This document shows positions 35,625-43,403 of a stretch of 64,000 nucleotides of DNA, one piece after another. The notes beneath the pieces were generated by a model. That model worked only from the letters and a program-made list of their open reading frames with translations. It was not told where the DNA came from and ran no database searches. Positions within the stretch are counted from its first letter, which is position 1, and each line of letters starts with the position of its first letter. The position numbers and the translations under genes are program-made. Source of the DNA: Nitrospiraceae bacterium (GTDB lineage: Bacteria; Nitrospirota; Nitrospiria; Nitrospirales; Nitrospiraceae); the NCBI GenBank assembly GCA_035623075.1, contig DASPUC010000005.1, positions 1 through 64,000 of the forward strand, in the 5' to 3' direction.

Positions 35625-35881
35625 TGGCCTAGTGGTCTTCCATACCAAGCTGGCGGAGGAACAGGTCAAGACAGCGCAAGGGGCTCTGCAGCCGGAAGAG
35701 CCACGCTAGAAGCTTGGCCTCCGCACCCCGGTTGGAAGTGACGCAAGCGGAGGTCGCTTTCACGGCTGCACAGACCTGATTGCTGGAGGCTTAATAATAT
35801 GACTACAAGATAGCGGAGGTAACGCTGGCCTACACCACTGGCGGACAGGTTCGAATGGAGATGGACTCAACGGTCCGCTAA
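35625..35881 (+). pseudogene. Decayed C-terminal end of a TolC-type outer-membrane protein gene
   Basis: No intact gene exists in this stretch, but conceptual translation shows TolC-like pieces in changing frames. VVFHTKLAEEQVKTAQGALQ (from 35632) sits in one frame. LEVTQAEVAFTAAQT, then LLEA, then YDYKIAEVTLAYTTGGQVRM to TAA 35879-35881 sit in another. The second part is interrupted by TGA and TAATAA. The order and spacing match the last helices of the OEP domain (QAEVAF..AQT.LLEA..DYKIAEVTLAY.TGG). At least one frameshift and three stops are needed, so it is a remnant. It points the opposite way to the intact efflux operon. Confidence 0.6.
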
Positions 35882-36612
35882 CGTGAAGACGTAGTTGCGA
35901 CCGGTCCTGGTTGGAGTTTCGCGAGATCGATGACAAGTTCATCGGTGGTATTTGCCAGCAGTGTGTCCCAGAGACTATGCCGATAATGCACGACGGCCTC
36001 GGAAGGCTGAAAAAAGAGATCAAACTCCTTCGGAGCCGTCGGCCGCATCGGATAGCGACGGTCATAGATCATGCCGTACGTTGGGATCCCGTAGATAATC
36101 TGCCAGTTCCCTAGAATGAAATGTAGTTCGGTGCCGTGGAAGTATAACCCCCCCGAGGTAATCACACGCTTGACGGAGGTTTGTGGCTGACTCAGATAGA
36201 ACGTCACCCGTTCGTTGTCTCTGGCCTCCGCCAACGCTTGGGCGATATGCTGTGAGAGCAGCCTGATTTCATCAGGAGAAAACACCGGCTCGAACGGAGC
36301 CTCACCCTGTATCCACTTCTGCAGCCAGATCCGATGCTCTTGCACCCGTATGCCGTCGAGCAGGCGGGCGACTTCATCGGCCGTGATGACCTTGGGATGA
36401 TTATGCGCGGTCGGCGGCCACTCGGGCAACACCAGGTCATCCAGTTCAAGCCGAACAAAGTTGACGGGATCCTCGTAGACGGAACGGTAGGGCACGTGAG
36501 GGATCGCGCAGCCAAGCAAACCCGGCAGGAAATAAAAAATAAGAAGTGTGGCGACTCGGCTCAGCTCTTCCCTATTCTTTATGCTTTTCACCTCTGACAC
36601 CTGGCTCTTCAC
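35878..36612 (-). CDS. Lipoprotein of unknown function
   Basis: About 244 residues with a lipoprotein signal (VATLLIFYFLPGLLGC, Cys near residue 35). The mature part begins with PHVPYRSVYEDPVNFVRLEL, contains EVARLLDGIRVQEHRIWLQK and VFSPDEIRLLSQHIAQAL, and then a beta region (GGLYFHGTELHFILGNWQII). Repeated aromatic and His residues suggest a compact domain. GTG codons at 36612, 36600 and 36594 are all possible starts. It overlaps the cyclophilin stop by four bases (GTGA-type), so they may be co-transcribed. No family was recognised. Confidence 0.75.
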   Translation of the reverse strand: MKSQVSEVKSIKNREELSRVATLLIFYFLPGLLGCAIPHVPYRSVYEDPVNFVRLELDDLVLPEWPPTAHNHPKVITADEVARLLDGIRVQEHRIWLQKWIQGEAPFEPVFSPDEIRLLSQHIAQALAEARDNERVTFYLSQPQTSVKRVITSGGLYFHGTELHFILGNWQIIYGIPTYGMIYDRRYPMRPTAPKEFDLFFQPSEAVVHYRHSLWDTLLANTTDELVIDLAKLQPGPVATTSSR

Positions 36613-37121
36613 CCCTCACTAATCGTGACTGTCATCTCAACTCGTTCCAACGGGTTGTCGCGGCCATCGCGCCTCAGATTCACGACCTTGTCGGCGACGT
36701 CCATCCCATTGACCACTTCACCGAACACGGTGTACTTCCAGTCGAGGGAATTCGCGTCGGCGACACAGATAAAAAACTGCGAGCCCGCGCTATCTGGGTC
36801 GTTCGAACGAGCCATGGATAAAATACCGCGTTTGTGCGGCTTGCTGTTGAATTCGGCTTTGACCTTGTAACCCGGTCCACCCATACCGTGCATGCTTCGA
36901 TCGGGATTTTTGCTGTTAGGATCGCCGCCCTGAATCATGAACCCCGGAATCACGCGATGAAACGTGGTCCCGTTATAAAATCCTTTCTTGGCCAGGTCCA
37001 CGAAGTTCTTCACATGACCCGGCGCGACGTCAGGATAGAACCGGAGCACGATGTCGCCGAGAGACTGTCCCTTGCTCGTCACCGTAATCGTCGCACGCAG
37101 TTTGTCACTGACTTCTGCCAT
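36609..37121 (-). CDS. Cyclophilin-type peptidyl-prolyl cis-trans isomerase
   Basis: 170 residues, the normal length of a bacterial cyclophilin that catalyses proline isomerisation. The catalytic core is seen in KGFYNGTTFHRVIPGFMIQG (active-site Arg in FHRV) followed by GGD, then GILSMARSNDPDSAGSQFFI and NSLDWKYTVFGEVVNGMDV. No signal peptide is present, so it is cytoplasmic (PpiB-like), although the N-terminus TITVTSKGQSLGDIVLRF is slightly extended. The start ATG 37121 follows GGATACGGAGT. The order from here to the BNR-repeat gene (20 bases apart) suggests an operon. Confidence 0.95.
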   Translation of the reverse strand: MAEVSDKLRATITVTSKGQSLGDIVLRFYPDVAPGHVKNFVDLAKKGFYNGTTFHRVIPGFMIQGGDPNSKNPDRSMHGMGGPGYKVKAEFNSKPHKRGILSMARSNDPDSAGSQFFICVADANSLDWKYTVFGEVVNGMDVADKVVNLRRDGRDNPLERVEMTVTISEG

Positions 37122-37141
37122 ACTCCGTATCCTTTCTTTGG

Positions 37142-38203
37142 TTACCGGAACAAGAAGGGCGGCGGAGCCATCCCTCCTTCCAAACCTTGGTTAATAGGGC
37201 TCCATGTCTGCCCGTCGTCGTCGCTGCGAAAAGCACCCGCATTGGTCCCGACGTAGAGAGCGCCGCTTCCGGACTCAATCAGCACCTGCGTCGCCATGCT
37301 GGTTAGTCCTTTGTTCAGCGGAATCCACTGACGTCCTGTATCGGTCGTTTTGAAGATTCCCTGGCCGGTCGCCACGAAGAGTCCGCGGCTGTTGAACACG
37401 ATCCCCCGAATCGAGTCGTTCGGTAGTGCGCGGCTGATCGACCGCCAGGTCACGCCGCCATCTATGCTGCGAAAAACTCCGCCATCGAAGGTTCCGGCGT
37501 AGATCCCTCCTTCAGGATCAATGATCAGCACTCGAATGAAGTTTTCGACCATCCCTTCATGATCTTTCAACCCGTGCTCCATCCTGGTCCATCCAGCAGA
37601 ATGAGCCTTGAAACGCAAGACACCCTTCCCGGACGTTCCCGCAAAGAGTGTACCATCCGATGATTTTGCCAACGTGTGCACGAGGATGTCGTCTAGACCG
37701 CTGGTCACCACCGACCAATGGTCGCCGCCATGATCCAGGCGGTAGGCTCCGTTCGCTGTCCCGGCATAAAGGTTATCCCCACTTGCGAGGAGAGCTTTGA
37801 TTTCATGCCGCTTGAGCCCCTCGTTGACAGCCTGCCACGTTTTGCCCTGGTCACGAGAACGAAAGACGCCGCCACGAAATGTTCCCGCATAGACGGTCCC
37901 GTCTTGTGTCGTCGTCATGCAGAGAATGAAAGGATCGGTGACACCCTGACCGGATTTCGTCCAGGTCGCACCACGGTCCTCGCTGCGAAAGATACCGTGT
38001 CCGAACGAGCCGGCATAAACGTGATTCTTGCCGGATGCCGTCAGCGCTTGAATGCTGGCCGCCTGTTGGTCCAACGGTGAACCGGTCGCATCGGTCTGAG
38101 CCACCGGCACAGACGGTGTATTCACCTCAGCCAGAACACTCGGGCAACAGAAGACCATGAGTGCAAGAGCGACACGTGCCATTATATGGTTGTTCAACCG
38201 CAT
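37142..38203 (-). CDS. Exported BNR/Asp-box repeat protein (sortilin-like beta-propeller)
   Basis: 353 residues with a signal peptide (RVALALMVFCCPSVLA). At least six Asp-box repeats are visible, with the S/T-x-D-x-G-x-x-W pattern: SEDRGATWTKSG, SRDQGKTWQAVNEG, DHGGDHWSVVTSG, SIDGGVTWRSISR, TTDTGRQWIPLNKG and SDDDGQTWSPINQG. Between them lie repeated V-Y-A-G-T blades (DGTVYAGTFRGGVFRS). These features make a periplasmic or outer-membrane-associated beta-propeller. Homologous propellers include sialidase-like and YCF48-like proteins, but no sialidase active site is evident. ATG 38182 is an alternative start. Confidence 0.9.
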   Translation of the reverse strand: MRLNNHIMARVALALMVFCCPSVLAEVNTPSVPVAQTDATGSPLDQQAASIQALTASGKNHVYAGSFGHGIFRSEDRGATWTKSGQGVTDPFILCMTTTQDGTVYAGTFRGGVFRSRDQGKTWQAVNEGLKRHEIKALLASGDNLYAGTANGAYRLDHGGDHWSVVTSGLDDILVHTLAKSSDGTLFAGTSGKGVLRFKAHSAGWTRMEHGLKDHEGMVENFIRVLIIDPEGGIYAGTFDGGVFRSIDGGVTWRSISRALPNDSIRGIVFNSRGLFVATGQGIFKTTDTGRQWIPLNKGLTSMATQVLIESGSGALYVGTNAGAFRSDDDGQTWSPINQGLEGGMAPPPFLFR

Positions 38204-38211
38204 GGCTATGG

Positions 38212-38985
38212 TTACCGCACGCGGTGCCCAGCCGTGCCCATCGGCAGATCTGGATCGAGGGGGAGGCTCACAGCCTGACCGGAATATCGGCCGAACAACC
38301 TGGCTCCGAGAATGCCCACTTCATACAGCAGCATCAGTGGCACGGCCATCAGCAGCATCGTAAAGAGCGTGGCATCTGGGGTCACGATGGCGGAGAGAAT
38401 CAGCGCACCAAGGATGGCGTGCCGACGATACTTGGCGAGACTCTGGGCGGACACTACGCCGAGCCGTGCGAGTAACGTGAGCGCCAGCGGCAACTCGAAA
38501 GCGCAACCGAAAATCAGCAGGAACTTTACGTTGAAATCGATGTACGTTCCCACCGAAAGTTGCGGTGTGATGTCGCGATCCATCCCGAAACTGACGAAGA
38601 AATCGATTACTAGTGGAAGGATAACGAGATTGCAAAAGATGAGGCCGAGGGCGAACAGCCCTCCTGCCAATGCGAAGAGCGGGATGCTCCAGCGCTGCTC
38701 ACGAGGAAGCAGCGCTGGAGCAATGAATTTCCAGAACTGGTAGAAAACGACGGGCAAACTGCATACAACCGCTGCCAGAAACGAAACTTTGATCGAGGCG
38801 AACAGCGCTTCCGTCGGCCCGTAAAAGACCAGCTGGTTGGGAAACGGCCGATTCAACCAGGCGATCATGTCGGCGGAAAACGCGAAGGCCCCCATCAACG
38901 CGACGAGAATCGTGGCCCCGATGATAATCAGCCGCCGCTTGACGGTTTGGATATGTGCGGCCAAAGGGTTGACGATCTGTGCCAT
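38212..38985 (-). CDS. tatC: Sec-independent translocase subunit TatC
   Basis: 257 residues with six membrane helices, the multispanning core of the twin-arginine translocase. Conserved segments are ALFASIKVSFLAAVVCSLPV, FWKFIAPALLPREQRWSIPL, FLLIFGCAFELPLALTLLAR and LILSAIVTPDATLFTMLL. The expected second-loop Glu (LPREQR) is present. In the N-terminal cytoplasmic segment HLxELRxR the Glu that binds twin-arginine signals in E. coli TatC (Glu15) is replaced: here HIQTVKRRL, Thr14. TatA or TatB genes are not seen nearby. No Shine-Dalgarno precedes the ATG. Confidence 0.95.
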   Translation of the reverse strand: MAQIVNPLAAHIQTVKRRLIIIGATILVALMGAFAFSADMIAWLNRPFPNQLVFYGPTEALFASIKVSFLAAVVCSLPVVFYQFWKFIAPALLPREQRWSIPLFALAGGLFALGLIFCNLVILPLVIDFFVSFGMDRDITPQLSVGTYIDFNVKFLLIFGCAFELPLALTLLARLGVVSAQSLAKYRRHAILGALILSAIVTPDATLFTMLLMAVPLMLLYEVGILGARLFGRYSGQAVSLPLDPDLPMGTAGHRVR

Positions 38986-39033
38986 ATAATATGTCTCGGC
39001 AGCCCGCCATGCCCGTCTCCATGATACTAGGGC

Positions 39034-39276
39034 TTAGTGGGCTGTCGCGTGTAAATCGTGATCGCGGTAGCTTCGAATGAGCTCCGCCATTTTATCTTTT
39101 TTCAGCAGCTTTTCTTTCTGCAACTGCTTCTTCTGCAGCTCTTCAGCGGGCGTGAGGACATGGTGCCTTTGCAGCTCGTTGAGTTCGTGGTCCAGCCGAT
39201 GGTGGGACTCTTCCAGTGCACGAAATTCGTGGCTGGACTGGCGTAGCCGTTCCGCAATCGCATCGTCCGTCAGCAT
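39034..39276 (-). CDS. YdcH/DUF465 family small helical protein
   Basis: 80 residues, strongly charged and helical: SHEFRALEESHHRLDHELNE, then LTPAEELQKKQLQKEKLLKK and DKMAELIRSYR. The order E-x-H-H-x-L-D, then L-x-P-x-E-x-x-x-K-x-L-K-K-x-K-L-x-x-K-D matches the DUF465 hairpin. Members are cytoplasmic and their role is unknown. The start is secure because AGGAGG lies seven bases before ATG 39276. Located between rimI and tatC on the same strand. Confidence 0.9.
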   Translation of the reverse strand: MLTDDAIAERLRQSSHEFRALEESHHRLDHELNELQRHHVLTPAEELQKKQLQKEKLLKKDKMAELIRSYRDHDLHATAH

Positions 39277-39300
39277 ATCGCACCTCCTGGTGTAGGTTAG

Positions 39301-39837
39301 TTATGCATGCCTGACACGACTGTCTGCCTGACTCCCGGATGTTTGCAGCCACTGGGGCTGCACCACAATGGGTTCCAGTTCCATCAAAACCGCATCTTCG
39401 CTGGGATTAGTGTAATATGAAGGACGAGTGGCAATCCGGTGAAACCCGAGGCGTTGGTAGAGCGTCTGTGCCGCGATATTGGAAGCTCGAACTTCAAGCA
39501 CGGCACGGACCGCACCTTGATTGACTCCCGTTTGCAAGGCGTGGATCACCAAGGTCCTCGCCAAGCCTTGCCGGCGCACTGAACTCAGCACCGCCAGATT
39601 CATCAAGCGAACTTCCTCGAAGACGATCCAATAACACAGGTACCCGACGACCGCCGTCGAATCGGTGCCCGGCATGTCGCTCTGTTTCGCCAGGAGAAAA
39701 TGGGCGAACCGATTGCCGGTTAACTCCGCCTCCAGCATTTTGCGCGTCCAGGGGGCTGAGAAGCAAGCCTCTTCGATATGTAGGATATCAGATAAGGCTT
39801 CGAGGGTCGCGGGTTCAATCGTAAAGGATCCTTTCAC
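39301..39837 (-). CDS. rimI: Ribosomal protein S18-alanine N-acetyltransferase RimI
   Basis: 178-residue GNAT-fold acetyltransferase. Characteristic stretches are EALSDILHIEEACFSAPWTR, the beta strand with VVGYLCYWIVFEEVRLMNLA, the acetyl-CoA loop SVRRQGLARTLVIHAL and AVRAVLEVRASNIAAQTLYQ, followed by RLGFHRIATRPSYYTNPSED, the RimI signature. The C-terminal 20 residues form an extension. The GTG start overlaps the stop of tsaB (GTGA at 39837-39834), so the two are translationally coupled, the usual neighbourhood of rimI. Confidence 0.95.
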   Translation of the reverse strand: MKGSFTIEPATLEALSDILHIEEACFSAPWTRKMLEAELTGNRFAHFLLAKQSDMPGTDSTAVVGYLCYWIVFEEVRLMNLAVLSSVRRQGLARTLVIHALQTGVNQGAVRAVLEVRASNIAAQTLYQRLGFHRIATRPSYYTNPSEDAVLMELEPIVVQPQWLQTSGSQADSRVRHA

Positions 39838-40646
39838 GTTTTGTTCCCTCTGGTCCTGATCCGCCGCTCAGACTCGCCGACACGTATTCTGGCCATTCTG
39901 GCCCCCAGTTTCTTGGCCACCCGTTCCTGACGGCGCGCAACGGGGGATACACCTCCCGATTGCTCGTACTTCAGCTCAGCCTCGGATTGCTGGATATATA
40001 AAGGACTTATCCCCAATCCCGCCACATCCCCGCTTCGCAAGCGGGCCATCCCGGCCAACCCGACACTCACCGCTGACGGTTTCATCGCATGAGCCGGTGC
40101 CGCCGTTAGTTTTACCGACCTTGCAAGGCTATTCCTGATAGCCGCCTCCTGAACCTCCCACCCTTGCCCCATCATCACGGTGGGCCCTGCCAGCATTCCC
40201 CCGAGTGTGGATGGCGGACCCACTTGTTCCGGAATTACCCGCTCGATCAGGTTATCGGTCACCCATCGAAACACGGCCCAATACACTTCGTCTCGACGAC
40301 TGCTGAGGACAGGACACAGTGGTGTCGAGGCGCCGCGGAGATTCCACGCCAGTCCTTCCAATGTTGGTACAACCGCCAAGGGAAGTCCGGTGATCGTACG
40401 AAATCCCAGCATAGTCGCCAATCCCACCCGTAACCCTGTGAACGACCCGGGGCCGATCGATACAACAAGGCCCTCAAGCTGCTTCAGTGACAGGCCGGAC
40501 TCGGCGAACAGTTCGTCAATCGCAGGAAGCAAGAGCTTGGAGTGGGACCTGCCGGCATCCTGATCGCGTCGTGCCACAACCCGCTGATCATCCAGAATCG
40601 CGACGCTTTGCCACGGGGTTGCCGTGTCAACGGCAAGAATTTTCAT
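39834..40646 (-). CDS. tsaB: tRNA threonylcarbamoyladenosine biosynthesis protein TsaB
   Basis: 270-residue ASKHA-fold protein that with TsaD and TsaE makes the t6A37 modification of ANN-decoding tRNAs. The N-terminal motif is MKILAVDTATPWQSVAILD, then HSKLLLPAIDELFAESGLSL and LVVSIGPGSFTGLRVGLATM, the TsaB hallmark. The C-terminal region has an extra Arg-rich tail (RQERVAKKLGARMARIRVGE) beyond the usual length. It is coupled to rimI by a four-base overlap. Confidence 0.96.
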   Translation of the reverse strand: MKILAVDTATPWQSVAILDDQRVVARRDQDAGRSHSKLLLPAIDELFAESGLSLKQLEGLVVSIGPGSFTGLRVGLATMLGFRTITGLPLAVVPTLEGLAWNLRGASTPLCPVLSSRRDEVYWAVFRWVTDNLIERVIPEQVGPPSTLGGMLAGPTVMMGQGWEVQEAAIRNSLARSVKLTAAPAHAMKPSAVSVGLAGMARLRSGDVAGLGISPLYIQQSEAELKYEQSGGVSPVARRQERVAKKLGARMARIRVGESERRIRTRGNKT

Positions 40647-40650
40647 TGTG

Positions 40651-41508
40651 CTATACCTGACCCAAGTCGCCGGCCTTCAGCGGCTGGTTCGGGACAATCT
40701 CGTGAAAAGTCAGTTGGACACTCCCCCGCCCTTTTCCGTCCTCCAACGAAATCTTGAAGGGTCTGAGCAACCGCGTATCATCAGCCGCGGGCGTGCCTGT
40801 CGCACCACCGATGGGACGGAAGTCATCATACTGAATGGTCGCCTCCACCTCGCCTGAGGCAGTGAGTCGATCCTCCTGTACCACCAGCAACGTGCGTCGA
40901 TCGAACCAGAGCCGCCGTTGCACCGCCCGTTCTTCCTGTGAGCCGTTATGGATCGGCACCAACACATCGAGTCGGTACCGATCTCCGTCTTCTGTGAGAG
41001 TGACGGTCTCACCTTGAGCAATCGCACCAGTCCCGACCACGCCGCCCATCGCCCACACACTCAATTGAAACGGCCGCGCCAGCTTGCCCATCTCGCTCAT
41101 GTCGGACCGACTGCCCGTTAGAACACGCCCCATCGTCGGTAATCGCAGCTTATATTGATCATCAGCCTGGACAAATTCAAAGAGTTCGCCGCCGATCGGG
41201 GTGAAGCCTCGCAGCCGCATCGCATCCGGCCGCTGGTAATACACCGTTCCTTCCACACGAGAGGCAATCGGAATAATCCCGCCGCGGACTTTCGCGCTGA
41301 AGAGCCCCTTCATCGTCTGGATCGCTGCTTCCCGCTGTCGCAGCAACGCAGTCAACTCCTCAACCGTCGCCTGTTTGAGCTGAACACCCTCAGGAGGACG
41401 GACTTCGGCACAGCCGGAGAAGAGAAACGTGGTCGAGACCGCAAGCAAGACCACGGCGGTCAGCCACTGTTTAGACAAGCGCGACCTCCAGTGCTTCACC
41501 CACTTCAT
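40651..41508 (-). CDS. LolB-like / DUF4292 outer-membrane lipoprotein
   Basis: 285 residues with a lipoprotein signal (TAVVLLAVSTTFLFSGC, Cys at about residue 33). The mature part is a LolA/LolB-like half-barrel: TMKGLFSAKVRGGIIPIASR, VEGTVYYQRPDAMRLRGFT, YKLRLPTMGRVLTGSRSDM. Later strands carry RRLWFDRRTLLVVQEDRLTA and ATIQYDDFRPIGGATGTP. Members shuttle or insert lipoproteins, or act in lipid transport. The gene overlaps the radA 3' end by 38 bases and ends four bases before tsaB, so it belongs to a dense housekeeping operon. Confidence 0.85.
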   Translation of the reverse strand: MKWVKHWRSRLSKQWLTAVVLLAVSTTFLFSGCAEVRPPEGVQLKQATVEELTALLRQREAAIQTMKGLFSAKVRGGIIPIASRVEGTVYYQRPDAMRLRGFTPIGGELFEFVQADDQYKLRLPTMGRVLTGSRSDMSEMGKLARPFQLSVWAMGGVVGTGAIAQGETVTLTEDGDRYRLDVLVPIHNGSQEERAVQRRLWFDRRTLLVVQEDRLTASGEVEATIQYDDFRPIGGATGTPAADDTRLLRPFKISLEDGKGRGSVQLTFHEIVPNQPLKAGDLGQV

Positions 41509-42832
41509 GGATCCCGATCAGCTCGATTCCATCCATGGCATCCAGTTTCGCCAGATTCCGCTCGGGCAAGAGACACCGTTTGAATCCCATCTTCGCCGCC
41601 TCCTTGATCCTAAGCTCCGCTTGACTGATGGCACGGACTTCTCCGCCCAGTCCGACTTCGCCCAGCACCAGCAAACTCGGCTCGATGGGGACTTCCCGCA
41701 AACTCGATGTGACGGCAGCGACAATTCCGAGATCGATCGCCGGCTCATCGATCCGCATCCCGCCCACGACATTCACGTAGACATCCTGTCCCGACAGATG
41801 CAGTCCGAGCCGCTTTTCCATGACCGCGAGAAGCAACGAAACACGATTGAGCTCCACCCCGTTGGCCATACGCTTCGGCATCGCATAGCTGGTCGACGAC
41901 ACCAGGGCCTGCAATTCCACCAATATCGGCCGCGTTCCCTCCAGGCTCGACACCACGACCGACCCAGTGCTGCGATGTGACCGTTCAGCCAAGAACAACT
42001 CGGAGGGATTGCTCACCTCCTCCAACCCGGAATCCTTCATCTCGAACACGCCAATCTCGTTGGTCGACCCGAAGCGGTTCTTGACGGCTCGAAGGATTCG
42101 GTAGCTATGACCCCTGTCCCCTTCAAAGTATAAGACCGTGTCGACGATATGTTCGAGCAATCGAGGCCCGGCAATCGCTCCTTCCTTCGTGACATGGCCA
42201 ATGATGAATACCGGCACACCGGCACGCTTGGCCAACCACATAAGCTGGCCCGCGACTTCCTGCACTTGGCTGATGCTGCCGGGGGCAGACGTCATCTGTT
42301 CGGTGTAGACGGTTTGAATCGAGTCGACGACGAGCGCCGCCGGTTGAATCTCCTGCACCGCTTTGAGGATCTGTTCGAGCGACGTTTCAGCGAGAATCAG
42401 AAGACTCGGATGCTCGATTCCGAGTCGCTGCCCGCGCATCTTGATCTGTCGCGGCGACTCTTCACCGGAGACATAGAGAACTTGCTCGCGCTTGCCCGCC
42501 AATCGAGGAAGGGCCTGTAAGAGGAGTGTCGTCTTTCCGATGCCGGGATCGCCGCCGATCAAAATGACTGCGCCGGGGATCACTCCACCGCCGAGTACGC
42601 GGTCGAACTCGCCGATCTGGGTGAGCCGCCTCGGCTCTCCGACAATTTCAATGTCGGCGATGGGCGTGGCTATGGCAGGGGCGATCTTGACGGATGCAGG
42701 ACGACCCTTGCCAGTCGCCGCCTGCCGTTCCTCCTTCATCGTATTCCAGCCGCCACAATCAGGACAGCGGCCGAGCCACCGAGGCGATTGATACCCGCAG
42801 GTTTGGCAGGAAAAACTCGTCTTCGCCTTCAT
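41471..42832 (-). CDS. radA: DNA repair protein RadA
   Basis: About 453 residues from ATG 42832; the TTG 24 bases upstream has no ribosome site. RadA is a DnaB-like helicase-related ATPase that processes recombination intermediates. An N-terminal zinc motif (FSCQTCGYQSPRWLGRCPDC) precedes the RecA-like core with Walker A GGDPGIGKTTLLLQALPRLA, Walker B AALVVDSIQTVYTEQ and the signature KNRFGSTNEIGVFEM. A Lon-protease-like C-terminal domain ends the protein. It overlaps the LolB-like lipoprotein gene by 38 bases. Confidence 0.97.
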   Translation of the reverse strand: MKAKTSFSCQTCGYQSPRWLGRCPDCGGWNTMKEERQAATGKGRPASVKIAPAIATPIADIEIVGEPRRLTQIGEFDRVLGGGVIPGAVILIGGDPGIGKTTLLLQALPRLAGKREQVLYVSGEESPRQIKMRGQRLGIEHPSLLILAETSLEQILKAVQEIQPAALVVDSIQTVYTEQMTSAPGSISQVQEVAGQLMWLAKRAGVPVFIIGHVTKEGAIAGPRLLEHIVDTVLYFEGDRGHSYRILRAVKNRFGSTNEIGVFEMKDSGLEEVSNPSELFLAERSHRSTGSVVVSSLEGTRPILVELQALVSSTSYAMPKRMANGVELNRVSLLLAVMEKRLGLHLSGQDVYVNVVGGMRIDEPAIDLGIVAAVTSSLREVPIEPSLLVLGEVGLGGEVRAISQAELRIKEAAKMGFKRCLLPERNLAKLDAMDGIELIGIHEVGEALEVALV

Positions 42833-43403
42833 TAGCCGAATGCCTTGGGATGACAAGGGGAATGACGCTCTATAATAAAGGAAAGCGGAACGATGTGGAA
42901 AGGGCCTACCTCATGAATGAATCTATAGAAGCCACTGCCTTTGTCCTTAGGTTGTCCATCATTCTTGGAGGAGTCTCTACGTGACTGATGACACTATTTC
43001 TCCTTGCAAGAATGAGAGGAAAACCCGTTCATAAGGTCTTGAACAAAACAAGTTCGTTAGATCCTTCGGCTCGCATCATTTTTCCCCTCGCCTTTATCCT
43101 AGCACTTGTTGTGGTCTTTCTGTATGCGTTCAGAAATTAGACGGCACAAATAGATGAGTCCTGCTGCAGCCCCCTAATTACCTTGCAAATCAGCATCAAT
43201 GGAACGGATGCGCAATGAAGTTCACACCATTGGATATCTGGATATCCCATTTTCCCCCACCATGTCGTGCGCAAATGGCCCGGGTAATCGGATGACCGGA
43301 TTGCCCTTCACTGCGCGCGTCCAACGAGCACTACCCTTAATGTAAAAATGCGATCCACTTTGCGTGTCGCGTTGCGCGAGCACGAAGGGCAATCCGCCGC
43401 TCG
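42833..43403. other. Intergenic region with short open frames
   Basis: About 570 bases between radA and the next minus-strand gene. On the plus strand there is a TATAAT (42881-42886), a 23-codon frame from ATG 42914 to TGA 42984, and the small membrane-protein frame listed next. A minus-strand frame (43222-43431) has no protein character. Nothing else was recognised. Confidence 0.35.
42988..43140 (+). CDS. Possible small single-span membrane protein
   Basis: 50 codons to TAG 43140, reading MTLFLLARMRGKPVHKVLNK, TSSLDPSARI and a terminal membrane helix (IIFPLAFILALVVVFLYAFR). The composition and the C-terminal anchor are convincing for a small membrane protein. The best ribosome site (GGAGGAG, 42968-42974) is better spaced for a GTG at 42981 in another frame (VTDDTISPCKNERKTRS), so a frameshift in a small gene is possible. 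Confidence 0.35.
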   Translation: MTLFLLARMRGKPVHKVLNKTSSLDPSARIIFPLAFILALVVVFLYAFRN

